NCBI GenBank assembly: GCA_945860285.1
Contig: CAMAQB010000038.1
Span: 1-33,248, forward strand
From: Akkermansia muciniphila
Lineage (GTDB): Bacteria > Verrucomicrobiota > Verrucomicrobiia > Verrucomicrobiales > Akkermansiaceae
Direction of reading: 5' to 3'
DNA: 33,248 bases
The position numbers were made by a program, and so were the translations under genes. A model generated the notes under the pieces. The model did not search any database. It was not told where the DNA came from and saw only the letters and a program-made list of their open reading frames with translations. Numbering within the stretch: the first letter of the stretch is position 1; the number at the start of each line of letters is the position of its first letter. This document shows positions 13,489-23,601 of the stretch, in pieces.

Positions 13489-14676
13489 TTGCCTGCCATG
13501 CCTGATCCGAATCCTGACACTCCGAGAAAAAAACCGTCGAAACTTGTGGTGGACCAAAAGTTTGAAAAACAAAAGGGGGAATTTTCCACCGAGGCGGATT
13601 TGTGGAATTTCGAGGGTGAAGCCGATGAAATGAAACTTGGATCGCTACAGCCCACGACAAGACAGGAACCGACCTTGCGGCTGATCGATCAACCCGGCCT
13701 GCCTACCGATGCTAAGGAGGAAAATGCCACTCCGCTTGTAAATGATCCGGTCGAAGTCGCAACGCCTGCTGTTGCCCCCCTTGAGGAGCGCCGCCACATG
13801 GCGCCAATGCCCGGGCCGAGCAGTAAAAAACAGAAAGCGCTCACAGAAACCGAAGACGACATCTGGGACAGTTTCTTCGAAGACCACGTCCCTGCGGAAC
13901 CTGTCACTCCGGGGCTGGAGATGGATATCCATTCCAGATTTGCGGTCATCCCCAATCACGCCCTGGATTCCAAACAATTTGTGAGCGATATCATACGACA
14001 ACAGGTCGAGTTGGTTGAACCTGAAGCTCCAGTCGATGGTAACGCGCAGGCTCAAACTGTGCCGCCGTCTGAAATCGAAGCCGAAAAGAAGGTCCCGCGC
14101 CCGGGAATACAGATTGCAAAATTCACTCCTGTCGAAGTGATTGCATCACTGCTCTTTCTCGCCCTCTTGAGCGTCGGTGGCGTTGTTGCCCTCGGTGTTT
14201 TCCGTTCTCATTTGACGGGACAAGCCGATCCGTATGCCACTCCTGATTTGCCCATCAAAGGAGCCCTCGCCACAGTTGACAAAGCTGAGACATTCTGGAG
14301 AACGCCGATAGTTGACGGCCCGAATCCCGATACCACGAAATTGGACGTAATCCTGCTTCCGGTGATCTCCCTCACCCTGGGCAATTGCAAAGCTCCCCAG
14401 GGTGCGCTTCGGATCATGTTTTTGAATCACAACAATGAAATCGTTGGCGACACCATCACCCAAGCCTATGCCAACAACCTTTTCGCTGCCAGCCAATCCG
14501 CAACGATGTCATTCGCTTCCACGGCAGGATTCACCGAGTTCGGCGAACAGGAGGCCTATCGGGCCAAGATCAGCAAGCCCTGGACGATCCGGGTATTTGA
14601 AGGCCCATCCGAGAGTGCCAGCAGCGAGTCGTTCAAGCTTCTTTTTACGACACCGATCATCGCAACCCGGCACTAG
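13489..14676 (+). CDS. Single-pass membrane protein of unknown function
   Basis: A 395-residue protein without a recognised family. Residues 1-210 are hydrophilic, acidic and probably disordered (KKPSKLVVDQKFEKQKGEFS, TETEDDIWDSFFEDHV). One transmembrane helix lies at about 214-237 (ASLLFLALLSVGGVVALG). The remaining 155 residues are strand-rich (LDVILLPVISLTLGN, ALRIMFLNHNN, WTIRVFEGPSE) and would lie outside the cytoplasm. With the N-terminus inside, the disordered part is cytoplasmic. A start at 13498 (MPDPN) is also possible. hemQ begins 9 bp after its stop, so the pair is probably co-transcribed, although no functional link is evident. Likely lineage-specific. Confidence 0.7.
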   Translation: MPAMPDPNPDTPRKKPSKLVVDQKFEKQKGEFSTEADLWNFEGEADEMKLGSLQPTTRQEPTLRLIDQPGLPTDAKEENATPLVNDPVEVATPAVAPLEERRHMAPMPGPSSKKQKALTETEDDIWDSFFEDHVPAEPVTPGLEMDIHSRFAVIPNHALDSKQFVSDIIRQQVELVEPEAPVDGNAQAQTVPPSEIEAEKKVPRPGIQIAKFTPVEVIASLLFLALLSVGGVVALGVFRSHLTGQADPYATPDLPIKGALATVDKAETFWRTPIVDGPNPDTTKLDVILLPVISLTLGNCKAPQGALRIMFLNHNNEIVGDTITQAYANNLFAASQSATMSFASTAGFTEFGEQEAYRAKISKPWTIRVFEGPSESASSESFKLLFTTPIIATRH

Positions 14677-14685
14677 ATTATTCTT

Positions 14686-15510
14686 ATGATTCCGAAACCA
14701 ACTCCACTCATACCCCGCGAAGGCTGGCATGTGATGCATTTGTATTATCATGTCGATCACTCCCAATGGGCATGCCTCAGCCATGATGAACAGCGCGCGG
14801 CGAAAACCCGGCTCACCCAACTGGTGCAGGAAATCCGCTCCACCGAAAACTCCCATCTGCTCACATTCGCTGTCGCAACTCCCAAGGCGGACATCGGCTT
14901 CATGCTGCTCACACCCGACCTGCATGTCGCCAACGCCTTCGAAAAACGCATCACGCTGTCCCTCGGAGTGGACGTTCTTAATCCTTGTTACTCCTACCTT
15001 TCGCAGACCGAAAGTTCGGAGTACACGACCAGCGCCGAGCAATACATTCAGGAAACACTCATCACCGAAAAAGGGCTGGTTCAAGGCAGCGTGGAATTCG
15101 AAACGGCGTTGAAGGAGTTTGAGGACCGCATGGCCCATTACCTGCAGCATCGTCTGTATCCGGTTCTTCCCGACTGGCCGGTGATTTGTTTTTATCCGAT
15201 GTCCAAGCGCCGCAGTGGCAGCGACAACTGGTATTCGCTCAACTACAAAGCCCGCCGCGAGTTGATGGCGGGGCACGCACGGGTTGGTCGCACGTATTCC
15301 GGTCGAATCCTGCAGCTGATCACCGGTTCGACCGGCCTGGACGAATACGAATGGGGTGTCACCCTGTTGGCCAAGGACACCATCGATGTGAAATCGATTG
15401 TTTACGAAATGCGTTTCGACGAAGTTTCGGCCCGCTACGCCGACTTCGGTGATTTTTACATCGGCATGCAACTGCCGCTTGATGAGCTATTCAACCGCGT
15501 CTGCCTCTAA
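14686..15510 (+). CDS. hemQ: Coproheme decarboxylase HemQ (chlorite dismutase family)
   Basis: Catalyses the last step of the coproporphyrin-dependent heme pathway, decarboxylating Fe-coproporphyrin III to heme b with hydrogen peroxide. The 274-residue length is typical of HemQ. Diagnostic features are YPMSKRR (Tyr170 in the position of the catalytic tyrosine), NWYSL, RRELMAGHARVGR with proximal heme ligand His197, and the run GLDEYEWGVTL, VYEMRFDEVSARYADFG. Chlorite dismutase has an essential distal Arg and HemQ does not; I did not resolve that position, so chlorite dismutase activity is not claimed. The gene lies 9 bp after the membrane-protein gene. Other heme-pathway genes are not visible here. 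Confidence 0.93.
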   Translation: MIPKPTPLIPREGWHVMHLYYHVDHSQWACLSHDEQRAAKTRLTQLVQEIRSTENSHLLTFAVATPKADIGFMLLTPDLHVANAFEKRITLSLGVDVLNPCYSYLSQTESSEYTTSAEQYIQETLITEKGLVQGSVEFETALKEFEDRMAHYLQHRLYPVLPDWPVICFYPMSKRRSGSDNWYSLNYKARRELMAGHARVGRTYSGRILQLITGSTGLDEYEWGVTLLAKDTIDVKSIVYEMRFDEVSARYADFGDFYIGMQLPLDELFNRVCL

Positions 15511-15613
15511 CAAAATGGCGGCGGGAATTTACCGGAAATCGCTCGTTTGATGCACAATCCGGTTGCGGGGTGACGTTAATCATCCATATTGCCCACCACA
15601 ACTTGATACATTT

Positions 15614-16597
15614 ATGACCATTGAAGAAACGCAAGCACGCATCGCCGAAACCAGCAACTGGATTCAAGCCGTAAAAACCGAGATGGCCCAGGTGTTGGTG
15701 GGGCAGGACGAGTTGGTGGACCGCCTGCTAATCGGGCTTCTTTGCAACGGCCACATCCTGCTCGAAGGTGTGCCCGGTCTGGCGAAAACGCTGGCGGTCA
15801 AAGCGCTGTCGGGATGCCTGCAAACGTCGTTCTCGCGATTTCAATTCACACCGGACCTGCTGCCGGCCGACCTTTTGGGCACGATGGTTTACAATCCGCA
15901 GTCCGCCTCCTTCGCGCCGAAGTTGGGACCGATTTTCAACAACCTGATCCTTGCCGACGAAATCAACCGCGCCCCTGCGAAGGTCCAGTCGGCCCTCCTT
16001 GAGGCGATGCAGGAACGCCAGGTCACCCTGGGCGACAAAACCTACAAACTCCCCGAGCCATTCCTGGTGCTGGCAACCCAGAACCCCATCGATCAGGAGG
16101 GCACCTACCAACTGCCCGAAGCCCAGCTCGACCGCTTTTTGTTGAAGGTCACGGTGAACTATCCCAGCCCGGAGGAGGAGCTCATCATTCTCGACCGCAT
16201 GGCAACATCGGCACCGGCCTATCAGACAAAAACCGCAGCCACGCCGGAACAGATCGCCTATTCGCGCGAACTGGTCAACTCGATCTATATCGACCCGGCT
16301 CTGCGGCAATACATCGTGCAGATCATCAATGCCACACGAGATCCGGTGAAGTATGACGCGCCCTTGAAAAATCTCATCCGCTCCGGGGCATCGCCACGGG
16401 GCACAATCAATCTCGCCCTCAGTGCCCGGGCCCGGGCCTTCATGTCGGGTCGAGCTTTCGTCACTCCTCAGGACATCAAGGACATGGTTCACTCTGTGCT
16501 CCGTCACCGGATTCTGGTCACCTACGAAGCGGAGGCGGAAAACATCAACACCGACACCATCATCTCGCGCCTGCTGACGAAAATTGCCGTGCCTTGA
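15614..16597 (+). CDS. moxR: MoxR-family AAA+ ATPase
   Basis: ATPase of the MoxR/RavA class, proposed to act as a chaperone with VWA-domain proteins. The 327 residues show Walker A GVPGLAKT (52-59), Walker B ILADEINRAP with Asp115, sensor I near LVLATQNPIDQEGTYQLPEAQLDRF, and a C-terminal lid (RSGASPRGTINLALSARARAF). A TTG-initiated reading from 15563 adds 17 residues upstream (RGDVNHPYCPPQLDTF); it was rejected in favour of ATG 15614. It heads a six-gene cluster whose members overlap or nearly touch, and its stop sits 11 bp before the DUF58 start. That order (MoxR, DUF58, DUF4381, BatA, BatB, BatD) is the classical aerotolerance arrangement. The promoter presumably lies in the 103-bp gap after hemQ. 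Confidence 0.93.
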   Translation: MTIEETQARIAETSNWIQAVKTEMAQVLVGQDELVDRLLIGLLCNGHILLEGVPGLAKTLAVKALSGCLQTSFSRFQFTPDLLPADLLGTMVYNPQSASFAPKLGPIFNNLILADEINRAPAKVQSALLEAMQERQVTLGDKTYKLPEPFLVLATQNPIDQEGTYQLPEAQLDRFLLKVTVNYPSPEEELIILDRMATSAPAYQTKTAATPEQIAYSRELVNSIYIDPALRQYIVQIINATRDPVKYDAPLKNLIRSGASPRGTINLALSARARAFMSGRAFVTPQDIKDMVHSVLRHRILVTYEAEAENINTDTIISRLLTKIAVP

Positions 16598-16608
16598 ATT
16601 TCCGACCC

Positions 16609-17501
<893 letters not shown>

Positions 17502-17502
<1 letters not shown>

Positions 17503-18026
17503 TGGAAGAGAAACAACCATCCCTGGAATTGCCTGACATTCCCGATGTCGGTCCGCTGATCCCCGCCCCGGCCCTGCCTTGGTGGGTGTGGGTCGCGATG
17601 GCTGCGGTCTGCATGATATTGGCCCTGATACTGCTCAAGGCGCTGAAATCCCGAAAGTCGCAGCAGGCTCCCTTGCGCGAGCTCGCATTCCGAGAGGCGA
17701 TGGCGTCGTTGGAAAAAGCCCGGCTCATTACCGCGCCGATCGCGCTTGCCACGGCGGCATCGCTGGCAATCCGGCAATATCTGGCCGCTGCCTTCGCCGA
17801 TCCTTCGCTGTATGAGACCCATGAAGAATTCCTCTCACGCCACGAGGCGCTTGCCACTCTCCCCGAAAGCTCACGGCAGAGGCTCGCGCAGGACTTCGAC
17901 CTCCTGGCACGACTGAAATACGCACCTCTGGAGACGAACCGGGATCTTTCCGGACTGGTTCCCCAAATGATCCAACTGCTGGAGCATCTTCACTCCGTGC
18001 ACCCCGTTCCGACCGCTGCACCATGA
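17502..18026 (+). CDS. DUF4381-like membrane protein
   Basis: A 174-residue protein with one transmembrane helix (WWVWVAMAAVCMILALILL, about 27-45) preceded by an acidic, proline-rich N-terminus and followed by a helical cytoplasmic domain (LAIRQYLAAAFADP, EEFLSRHEALATL). This layout and position between DUF58 and the VWA protein BatA match DUF4381 proteins of Bat operons, although sequence recognition alone is modest. Start and stop both overlap neighbours (TAATG at the start, ATGA with batA at the end, 18023-18026), implying translational coupling throughout. Confidence 0.75.
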
Positions 18027-19051
18027 CCGAACTCCTCAGCCACTTTCGTTTTTCCTCGCCGCTGTGGCTGCTGCTGCTGCTGCCTTCACTGTTGTTGCTG
18101 TGTCTGCGCCGTGGCCGCGGTGCCGAGGCGACACTGACTTTTTCCACGCTCAGTGTATTGGTTTCCCTCGGCAAAAAGCTTCGTCAGGGGCCTGGTTCCT
18201 TAAGCATCCCCCTGCTTTTTGTGGCACTGACCTTGTCAATCCTGACACTCGCCCGCCCGGTCTGGCGCCTGGAGTTTCAAAACCGCACGGCATCGGGAAT
18301 CGACATCATGATCGCCTTCGATGTTTCGTTGTCCATGGAAATCGATGATTTTTACACCCCCGAAGGTGTGCCGATCCAACGCCTTGACGCGGCCAAAGAG
18401 GTTGTCACGAATTTCGTCCGCAACCGGCCCGATGACCGCATCGGCCTGGTGGTGTTTTCCGGACAACCCTATCACATCAGCCCGATCACCCTCGATCACG
18501 AATGGCTGCTCAACGGACTGAAACGGGTGAAACTCAACCATCGCAACGGCAGCGGCGACGGCACGGTGAACGAGCAGGGCACCGCGATCGGCTCGGCAAT
18601 TTCCGCCGCAGCCTCCCGCCTGCACGCCCGCGATGCCAAATCGAAAATCATCGTGCTGATCACTGATGGCGCGAACAATTCGGGAAAAATTTCCCCCATC
18701 GATGCCGCGAAGTACGCCGCGGATCTGAACATCAAGATCTATGCAGTCGCCCTCGGCACCAAGGAAGGCCGGGTCAGCAGCAATATCCAGCGCTTTCCAC
18801 GCCAGGAATTCGACCTGCCAACGCTTCAGGAAGTGGCGCGACTGACCGGAGCCGAGCACTACTGGGCACAAACCAATGCGGAATTGAAAAACACCTTTCA
18901 AACCATTGATCAGTTGGAAAAAACCGAGCGCAAAACCTATACCGTGACTGAAGATCGCGAGTTGTTTCCCTGGTTTTTGATCCCGGCTATTTTCTTTGCC
19001 TGCCTATACGCCTTGCTGATCGCGCTCACGCCGCCACCGACACCGGCCTAA
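18023..19051 (+). CDS. batA: BatA, VWA-domain membrane protein
   Basis: A 342-residue protein with N-terminal transmembrane helices (about 14-29 and 58-77), a von Willebrand A domain and a C-terminal transmembrane helix (LFPWFLIPAIFFACLYALLIA, about 315-335). The metal-binding motif is intact: DVSLSMEIDDFY with Asp100-x-Ser102-x-Ser104, and LITDGANNSG with the distal Asp. The VWA domain is expected in the periplasm. BatA is known from the Bacteroides aerotolerance operon and is usually linked to MoxR function. It starts inside the end of the preceding gene (ATGA). The next gene follows after 14 bp and encodes a second VWA protein. Confidence 0.9.
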   Translation: MTELLSHFRFSSPLWLLLLLPSLLLLCLRRGRGAEATLTFSTLSVLVSLGKKLRQGPGSLSIPLLFVALTLSILTLARPVWRLEFQNRTASGIDIMIAFDVSLSMEIDDFYTPEGVPIQRLDAAKEVVTNFVRNRPDDRIGLVVFSGQPYHISPITLDHEWLLNGLKRVKLNHRNGSGDGTVNEQGTAIGSAISAAASRLHARDAKSKIIVLITDGANNSGKISPIDAAKYAADLNIKIYAVALGTKEGRVSSNIQRFPRQEFDLPTLQEVARLTGAEHYWAQTNAELKNTFQTIDQLEKTERKTYTVTEDRELFPWFLIPAIFFACLYALLIALTPPPTPA

Positions 19052-19065
19052 CGATTCTCCACGCC

Positions 19066-21054
19066 ATGCAGCCCGCCCATCCCTACATTCTGCTCCTGCT
19101 GGTCATCCCGCCCATCCTGGCCCTGGTTGCGCTGATCGCGGCGGGAAGAAAAAGGCGCGAATGGGCGGCCTTCGTCGCCGACCGCCTCCGCAGCAAGCTG
19201 ATCAAACGCTCGTCTCCCCTGCCCCGCTGGCTGGCCTTTTTTTCACTGCTGCTCGCCATCTTCCTGATGATACTCGGATTGTCCCGCATGCAATTCAGCA
19301 CGAGCTCCCAAACGGAGAACAGCCGCGGCCGCAATTTGATGATCGTGCTCGACCTCTCTCGTTCGATGCAGGTGGAAGACCTGAAACCATCGCGACTCGC
19401 CCAGGCCAAGGCGCTGGTTTACGAACTTCTCGAAACCCTGCCCAACGACCGCATCGGCGTGATCGGATTTTCCAGCGTGCCATTTCTTTTCGCACCGCTG
19501 ACCACCGACCATGGCGCGGTGAAGGAAACGGTTGAGCAACTCGATTATGATTCGATCCCCACCGGCGGGTCCGACATCGGCGCGGCGGTGATGCTCGCGA
19601 TCACCACCCTCAAGGAAACCGCCCAAACCAACAACGGACTGCTGATCCTGTCCGACGGCGAGGAGCACTCGCCGAAACTGCTTGATACCATTGAAGAAAT
19701 CAAGAAGTCGGGCACCTATGTATTCGCGGTGGGAATCGGCACCGACGATGGCGGCTTCATTCCTGACAAAACGGCCAGCGATGGTCGCTTTCGAGACAAC
19801 AAGGGCAACGTTGTCATCAGCCGCCTGCAGACAGCCACCCTGCGCGATTTCGCAGCCCGTGCGGCGGGACGTTTCGCCCTGGCACAATCGGCAGCCGAAA
19901 TTCCGGCAATGGTCACGGCAGCGGTTTCAGACCTGGAGTCATTCGAAATGAAAGGTCGTGAAAAAATGCTGGCGACGGAGCTGTTTCAATGGTTTACTCT
20001 TCCTGCTGTTCTTCTGCTCATGACTTCCCTCATCCTCGGCACCCGCTGGCGCAGTTTGTCAAAGGCAAGCGCCGCATCGGCTCTCGTCTTGGTGCTTGCG
20101 CTCTTTCTTCAACCCGTGCAAGCGGCAACCGAGCCCGGTTCGCTCGATTCCGCCCGCGCCGCCCTGCAGGCGGGTGCCTACCAGAGTGCCCGCGAGCAAT
20201 TTGAAGAACTGGCTGCGAAAGAGCCGCCGCAGAGCGAAGACTTCGCCGGCCTGCAATTGGGAAAGGCCACCGCCGACTATCGGCTGAATGATTTTCCCGC
20301 CGCGCGGGCCTCCTACTCAAAGGCCTTGACCAATGACGATTCGCGAATCCGCGCGGCCGCGCACCAAGGCATGGGTAATTCTCTTTTCCAGCTCGGCTGG
20401 CAATCGCTGGCCAAAGGGGAAAACTATCCGGGTGAAAAGGCCGCTGCGGAAAATTTCGACAAGTTGGTCAAGGAGCGCATCGATGAATGGATGAAAAGCG
20501 AGGAAACCGACTCGAAAGCTCCCTCCGAGGGATACCGGAATTTTCAAACGATCATGCTCAACTGGGCTGATGCCGTGCGGCATTCGCAGTCCGCGCTGAG
20601 CCTGCAACCCGGCAGCCAGGAGACCGAGCAGAACAAACGGGTTGCGCAGACCTATCTGGAGAAGCTCCGCAAGGCCATGGAGCAGCAGCAACAGGAGATG
20701 CAGGCACAGATGGAAGGACAGGGAGAGGGCGAAGGCCAGCAGCCCAATCCCGGCGAAAGCGGTGAGGGCGGTGACAAGGAAGGCGAAAAGGGCAAGGACG
20801 GCAAGGAGAAGGGTGACGGCGGCGACGGAGGAAAAGACCCCAAAGACCGGGGCAAGGACGGCGAGAAAGATCCTAACGGAAAAACTCCTGACGGCGAAAA
20901 ACCCGACCCGAACAACACCCACGGCAAGGACCGCAAACCCGAAGAAACCAAGGAGCAGAACGCTTTGCGCAAACTCAATGAAAACGCCGACCTCCAACGC
21001 GGCATCGTCGCCCCCGGCACCTACAACTTCCGCCGCCCGGAAAAGGATTGGTGA
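19066..21054 (+). CDS. batB: BatB-BatC fusion (VWA plus TPR)
   Basis: A 662-residue fusion of BatB (VWA) and BatC (TPR). Residues 1-325 have two N-terminal helices, a VWA domain with MIDAS DLSRSMQ (Asp96, Ser98, Ser100) and ILSDGEEHS, and a closing helix (FTLPAVLLLMTSLILG). A second hydrophobic stretch ending VQAAT at about 334-355 looks like a former signal peptide and marks the junction. Beyond it come TPR-like repeats (AALQAGAYQSAREQFEELAA, ARASYSKALTNDDSRIRAAA), then about 75 residues of low-complexity Gly/Lys/Asp/Glu/Pro sequence and a short conserved-looking end (YNFRRPEKDW). It lies 14 bp after batA. The internal signal-like segment would cross the membrane again, so the TPR part is probably periplasmic. 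Confidence 0.9.
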   Translation: MQPAHPYILLLLVIPPILALVALIAAGRKRREWAAFVADRLRSKLIKRSSPLPRWLAFFSLLLAIFLMILGLSRMQFSTSSQTENSRGRNLMIVLDLSRSMQVEDLKPSRLAQAKALVYELLETLPNDRIGVIGFSSVPFLFAPLTTDHGAVKETVEQLDYDSIPTGGSDIGAAVMLAITTLKETAQTNNGLLILSDGEEHSPKLLDTIEEIKKSGTYVFAVGIGTDDGGFIPDKTASDGRFRDNKGNVVISRLQTATLRDFAARAAGRFALAQSAAEIPAMVTAAVSDLESFEMKGREKMLATELFQWFTLPAVLLLMTSLILGTRWRSLSKASAASALVLVLALFLQPVQAATEPGSLDSARAALQAGAYQSAREQFEELAAKEPPQSEDFAGLQLGKATADYRLNDFPAARASYSKALTNDDSRIRAAAHQGMGNSLFQLGWQSLAKGENYPGEKAAAENFDKLVKERIDEWMKSEETDSKAPSEGYRNFQTIMLNWADAVRHSQSALSLQPGSQETEQNKRVAQTYLEKLRKAMEQQQQEMQAQMEGQGEGEGQQPNPGESGEGGDKEGEKGKDGKEKGDGGDGGKDPKDRGKDGEKDPNGKTPDGEKPDPNNTHGKDRKPEETKEQNALRKLNENADLQRGIVAPGTYNFRRPEKDW

Positions 21055-21064
21055 GTATTTTCCC

Positions 21065-23512
21065 ATGACAGCTATGAAGCACATTTTCTCTTTTTTCCTA
21101 TTCCCCTTGCTCGCAACCGGTCTGGTTCGCGGAGCTTCGATCGAAGCCACACTTTCCAGCCAGTTTCTCGTCCGCGGCGAACAGGCGGTTCTGGAAGTCA
21201 TGCTGTCGGAGGTCAGCCCCCCCGAGGAAATGCGCATCCCGTCCATCCCCGGCGTGACGATTCAGTCGCGCGGTTTCGGCGGACCGAACGCAACCATTCT
21301 TCCGGGTCGCAAACTCGGCTATATCTATCAATTCGCGCTTTCGTCATTTGAAAAGGGCCTTTATACGATTCCTCCGGTGTCCCTGAAGGTGGGAACCGAA
21401 ACGGTCTCCAGCAATGCGTTGAATTTCGAAGTTTTCGACGGCACCGACATCTCGTTTTCCGAACTTCGACTCGGCAATGAAACCATCCGCTATGCCGCGT
21501 TTTTCAAGACTGCGAAAAAGCAGTTGTACGAGGGTGAAAGCATGCCTGTGGAGTTGAAAATCTATTTCCCTGCCAATCAAAGGATCGAGGAATGGGGGAT
21601 TCCGGATTTTGAACGCGACGGCATCACCGCCTGGCGCTTCGAACCGCGCCCGCAACTGGGCGGCGCGATTTTGCTCGGTGCGAATTACCAAGCCGCCTCC
21701 TATCCGAGCATTCTCGCCGCGGGCCGCTCGGGAAAAGTCACCCTGGGTCCTGCGAAAATCAGGCTGATCTCGGTCCAAAACGCAATTGGCCAGTTCGGCA
21801 CCTTCGAACAAAATGCGGTTGCCCTCAACATAACAGCTTCCGCTCTGGAACTCGAATCAAAAGCCCTTCCCCCCAATCCTCCCGAGGGATTCACCAATGC
21901 CATCGGCACGTTCACCCTCAGCGCCAGTTCGAATGAAACCGAGGTCCGTGAAGGCGACCCGGTCAACGTTGATCTAACCGTTAGTGGACGCGGCAATCTC
22001 GATTCGATGGATGCGCCCACTCTCGCCGATGACGAGGGGTGGAAACTCTACGAAGCCACACGTTCTGAAATGGGCGAGTCCCGCCGTCTGCAACGCGGCC
22101 AGGTGTTTTTCAAACAATTCATGCGTCCGATCAGCAGGCAGACGATCATCCCGCCGTTTCAACTGGCTTACTTCGATCCGGCCCTTGGGGAATACAAGGT
22201 GGTCAGCACCGCGCCGATTCCTTTGAAAATCCTGCCATCGACCAATCCGGTCGCCACGGTGGGCGCACCACCACCGCAGGCAGCCAATCTACCGGTCGAG
22301 CGCATGACCGACATTCTTGGCTTGATTAAAACGGATCGAATTCTCAATTCCGCCGCCTTCACCGCCCTGCCCCATCTTTGGCACCTGGTGCCTGCCATTC
22401 TACTGCTGACACTATGCTTCGCCATTTTTCACCGTCATTTCAGGCCGCGTTTCGTCCCCCACCCCGATCTGGTGAGACGCAGACAAGCATGGAATGAACT
22501 CGAAAAAGCACCTGCTGATGCGGCGGGCTTCTTCCGCAGCGCAGGTCATTTCATCGAGGCAAACCTTGCCACCCAGGCACAAAACCCCGCTGTTGCGGAG
22601 ATTCTCAGGGAGCGCGATCAAGTATGCTTCCTGCCGGGCAACTCCAAAACACCGATCGATTCGAAACGACGGAATCAAATCCTCAAAGCCCTGCGCAAAC
22701 TTGCCTTCGCACTGGTCGTCTTCGCGGTTTCGGCAAACTCTTTCGTTAGTGCGGAGGATGTCAAACCATCTGCAGCTGATGCCACGACTCTTTACAACGA
22801 AGGAAAATACAAGGAGGCAATCGGCCAATGGCTGGGTGCGGGTCCTTACCAGCAGTTATCCGCGGAAACGCTCTACAACATCGGCAACGCATGCTACCGC
22901 GCCGGTTCGCAGGGACATGCGGCGCTCTACTATCGTCGCGCTCTGCTCGCGGACCCTTCGCTCGATGAAGCACGGCAGAACCTGCGGTTTCTTGAGAGAA
23001 AATTCGGCGCATTGACGATCAAACGGCCCGACTACCAATATTCGCTGACCCGCATCCCCCGCGTCTGGTTGACCAACACCCTGGCGGCCATCATCTGGCT
23101 GGTTGCGCTTTCGCTACTGACATTTCCTGCCACCCGTTCGGGTAGCAAAATGCGCATTGCTGCCTTTTCGGCTATTTTGTTCTGCCCCCTGCTCTTGCTG
23201 GCCTGCGCGCTGGCCTTGCACTATTACCCGAATGATTCCGCATTCGCGCCCTATGAGGAACAAGCGGTGATCGTCGCGGACAAAGCCGTGGCCTACGCCG
23301 ACGCCTCGCGCAGTTCGGGACATGTGATCGATGCCCCCGCCGGGTCCTTGTGCCGCATCATCCGCCGCAGCGACCGCTGGGTATACATCGCGTTTGCCAG
23401 TCAAACCCGCGGCTGGGTTCCGGCGGAAAGCATCGAACCGCTCATCCCATCAACCCCGCCGCAGGTGCCAAGTTTCGCACCGCCTGCCGAGCCCAAGCAG
23501 CCATCGGCCTAA
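21065..23512 (+). CDS. batD: BatD-BatE fusion
   Basis: An 815-residue protein joining BatD and BatE. It begins with a signal peptide (MKHIFSFFLFPLLATGLVRG). BatD follows as beta-sandwich modules (from about residue 30, FLVRGEQAVLEVMLSEVS onward), then a transmembrane helix at about 441-460 (LVPAILLLTLCFAIF) and a helical cytoplasmic-type segment. A second signal-peptide-like segment (LAFALVVFAVSANSFVSAE, about 545-563) marks the fusion point with BatE. BatE has TPRs (TTLYNEGKYKEAIGQWLG, LYNIGNACYRAG), two more transmembrane helices (about 668-690 and 696-722) and an SH3-like domain (about 733-797, ending RGWVPAESIEPL). ATG 21065 or 21074 are alternatives. The open frame extends upstream to 20642 but lies antiphase inside the batB gene and was not used. 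Bat fusions are known but not universal. Confidence 0.85.
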   Translation: MTAMKHIFSFFLFPLLATGLVRGASIEATLSSQFLVRGEQAVLEVMLSEVSPPEEMRIPSIPGVTIQSRGFGGPNATILPGRKLGYIYQFALSSFEKGLYTIPPVSLKVGTETVSSNALNFEVFDGTDISFSELRLGNETIRYAAFFKTAKKQLYEGESMPVELKIYFPANQRIEEWGIPDFERDGITAWRFEPRPQLGGAILLGANYQAASYPSILAAGRSGKVTLGPAKIRLISVQNAIGQFGTFEQNAVALNITASALELESKALPPNPPEGFTNAIGTFTLSASSNETEVREGDPVNVDLTVSGRGNLDSMDAPTLADDEGWKLYEATRSEMGESRRLQRGQVFFKQFMRPISRQTIIPPFQLAYFDPALGEYKVVSTAPIPLKILPSTNPVATVGAPPPQAANLPVERMTDILGLIKTDRILNSAAFTALPHLWHLVPAILLLTLCFAIFHRHFRPRFVPHPDLVRRRQAWNELEKAPADAAGFFRSAGHFIEANLATQAQNPAVAEILRERDQVCFLPGNSKTPIDSKRRNQILKALRKLAFALVVFAVSANSFVSAEDVKPSAADATTLYNEGKYKEAIGQWLGAGPYQQLSAETLYNIGNACYRAGSQGHAALYYRRALLADPSLDEARQNLRFLERKFGALTIKRPDYQYSLTRIPRVWLTNTLAAIIWLVALSLLTFPATRSGSKMRIAAFSAILFCPLLLLACALALHYYPNDSAFAPYEEQAVIVADKAVAYADASRSSGHVIDAPAGSLCRIIRRSDRWVYIAFASQTRGWVPAESIEPLIPSTPPQVPSFAPPAEPKQPSA

Positions 23513-23601
23513 ATTCATGCGACGATCAACATCACGCCGCGTGAGCCGCAGGGATGCAAATGCGCGATATTTCCACTGCTTCACCACGTATTGACAGAAA
23601 C

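Noticed and set aside
20642-21064. Upstream extension of the batD-E frame
   Set aside because: It overlaps the 3' part of batB-C in another frame and reads as Arg/Ser/Thr-rich nonsense before a clear signal peptide at 21065.
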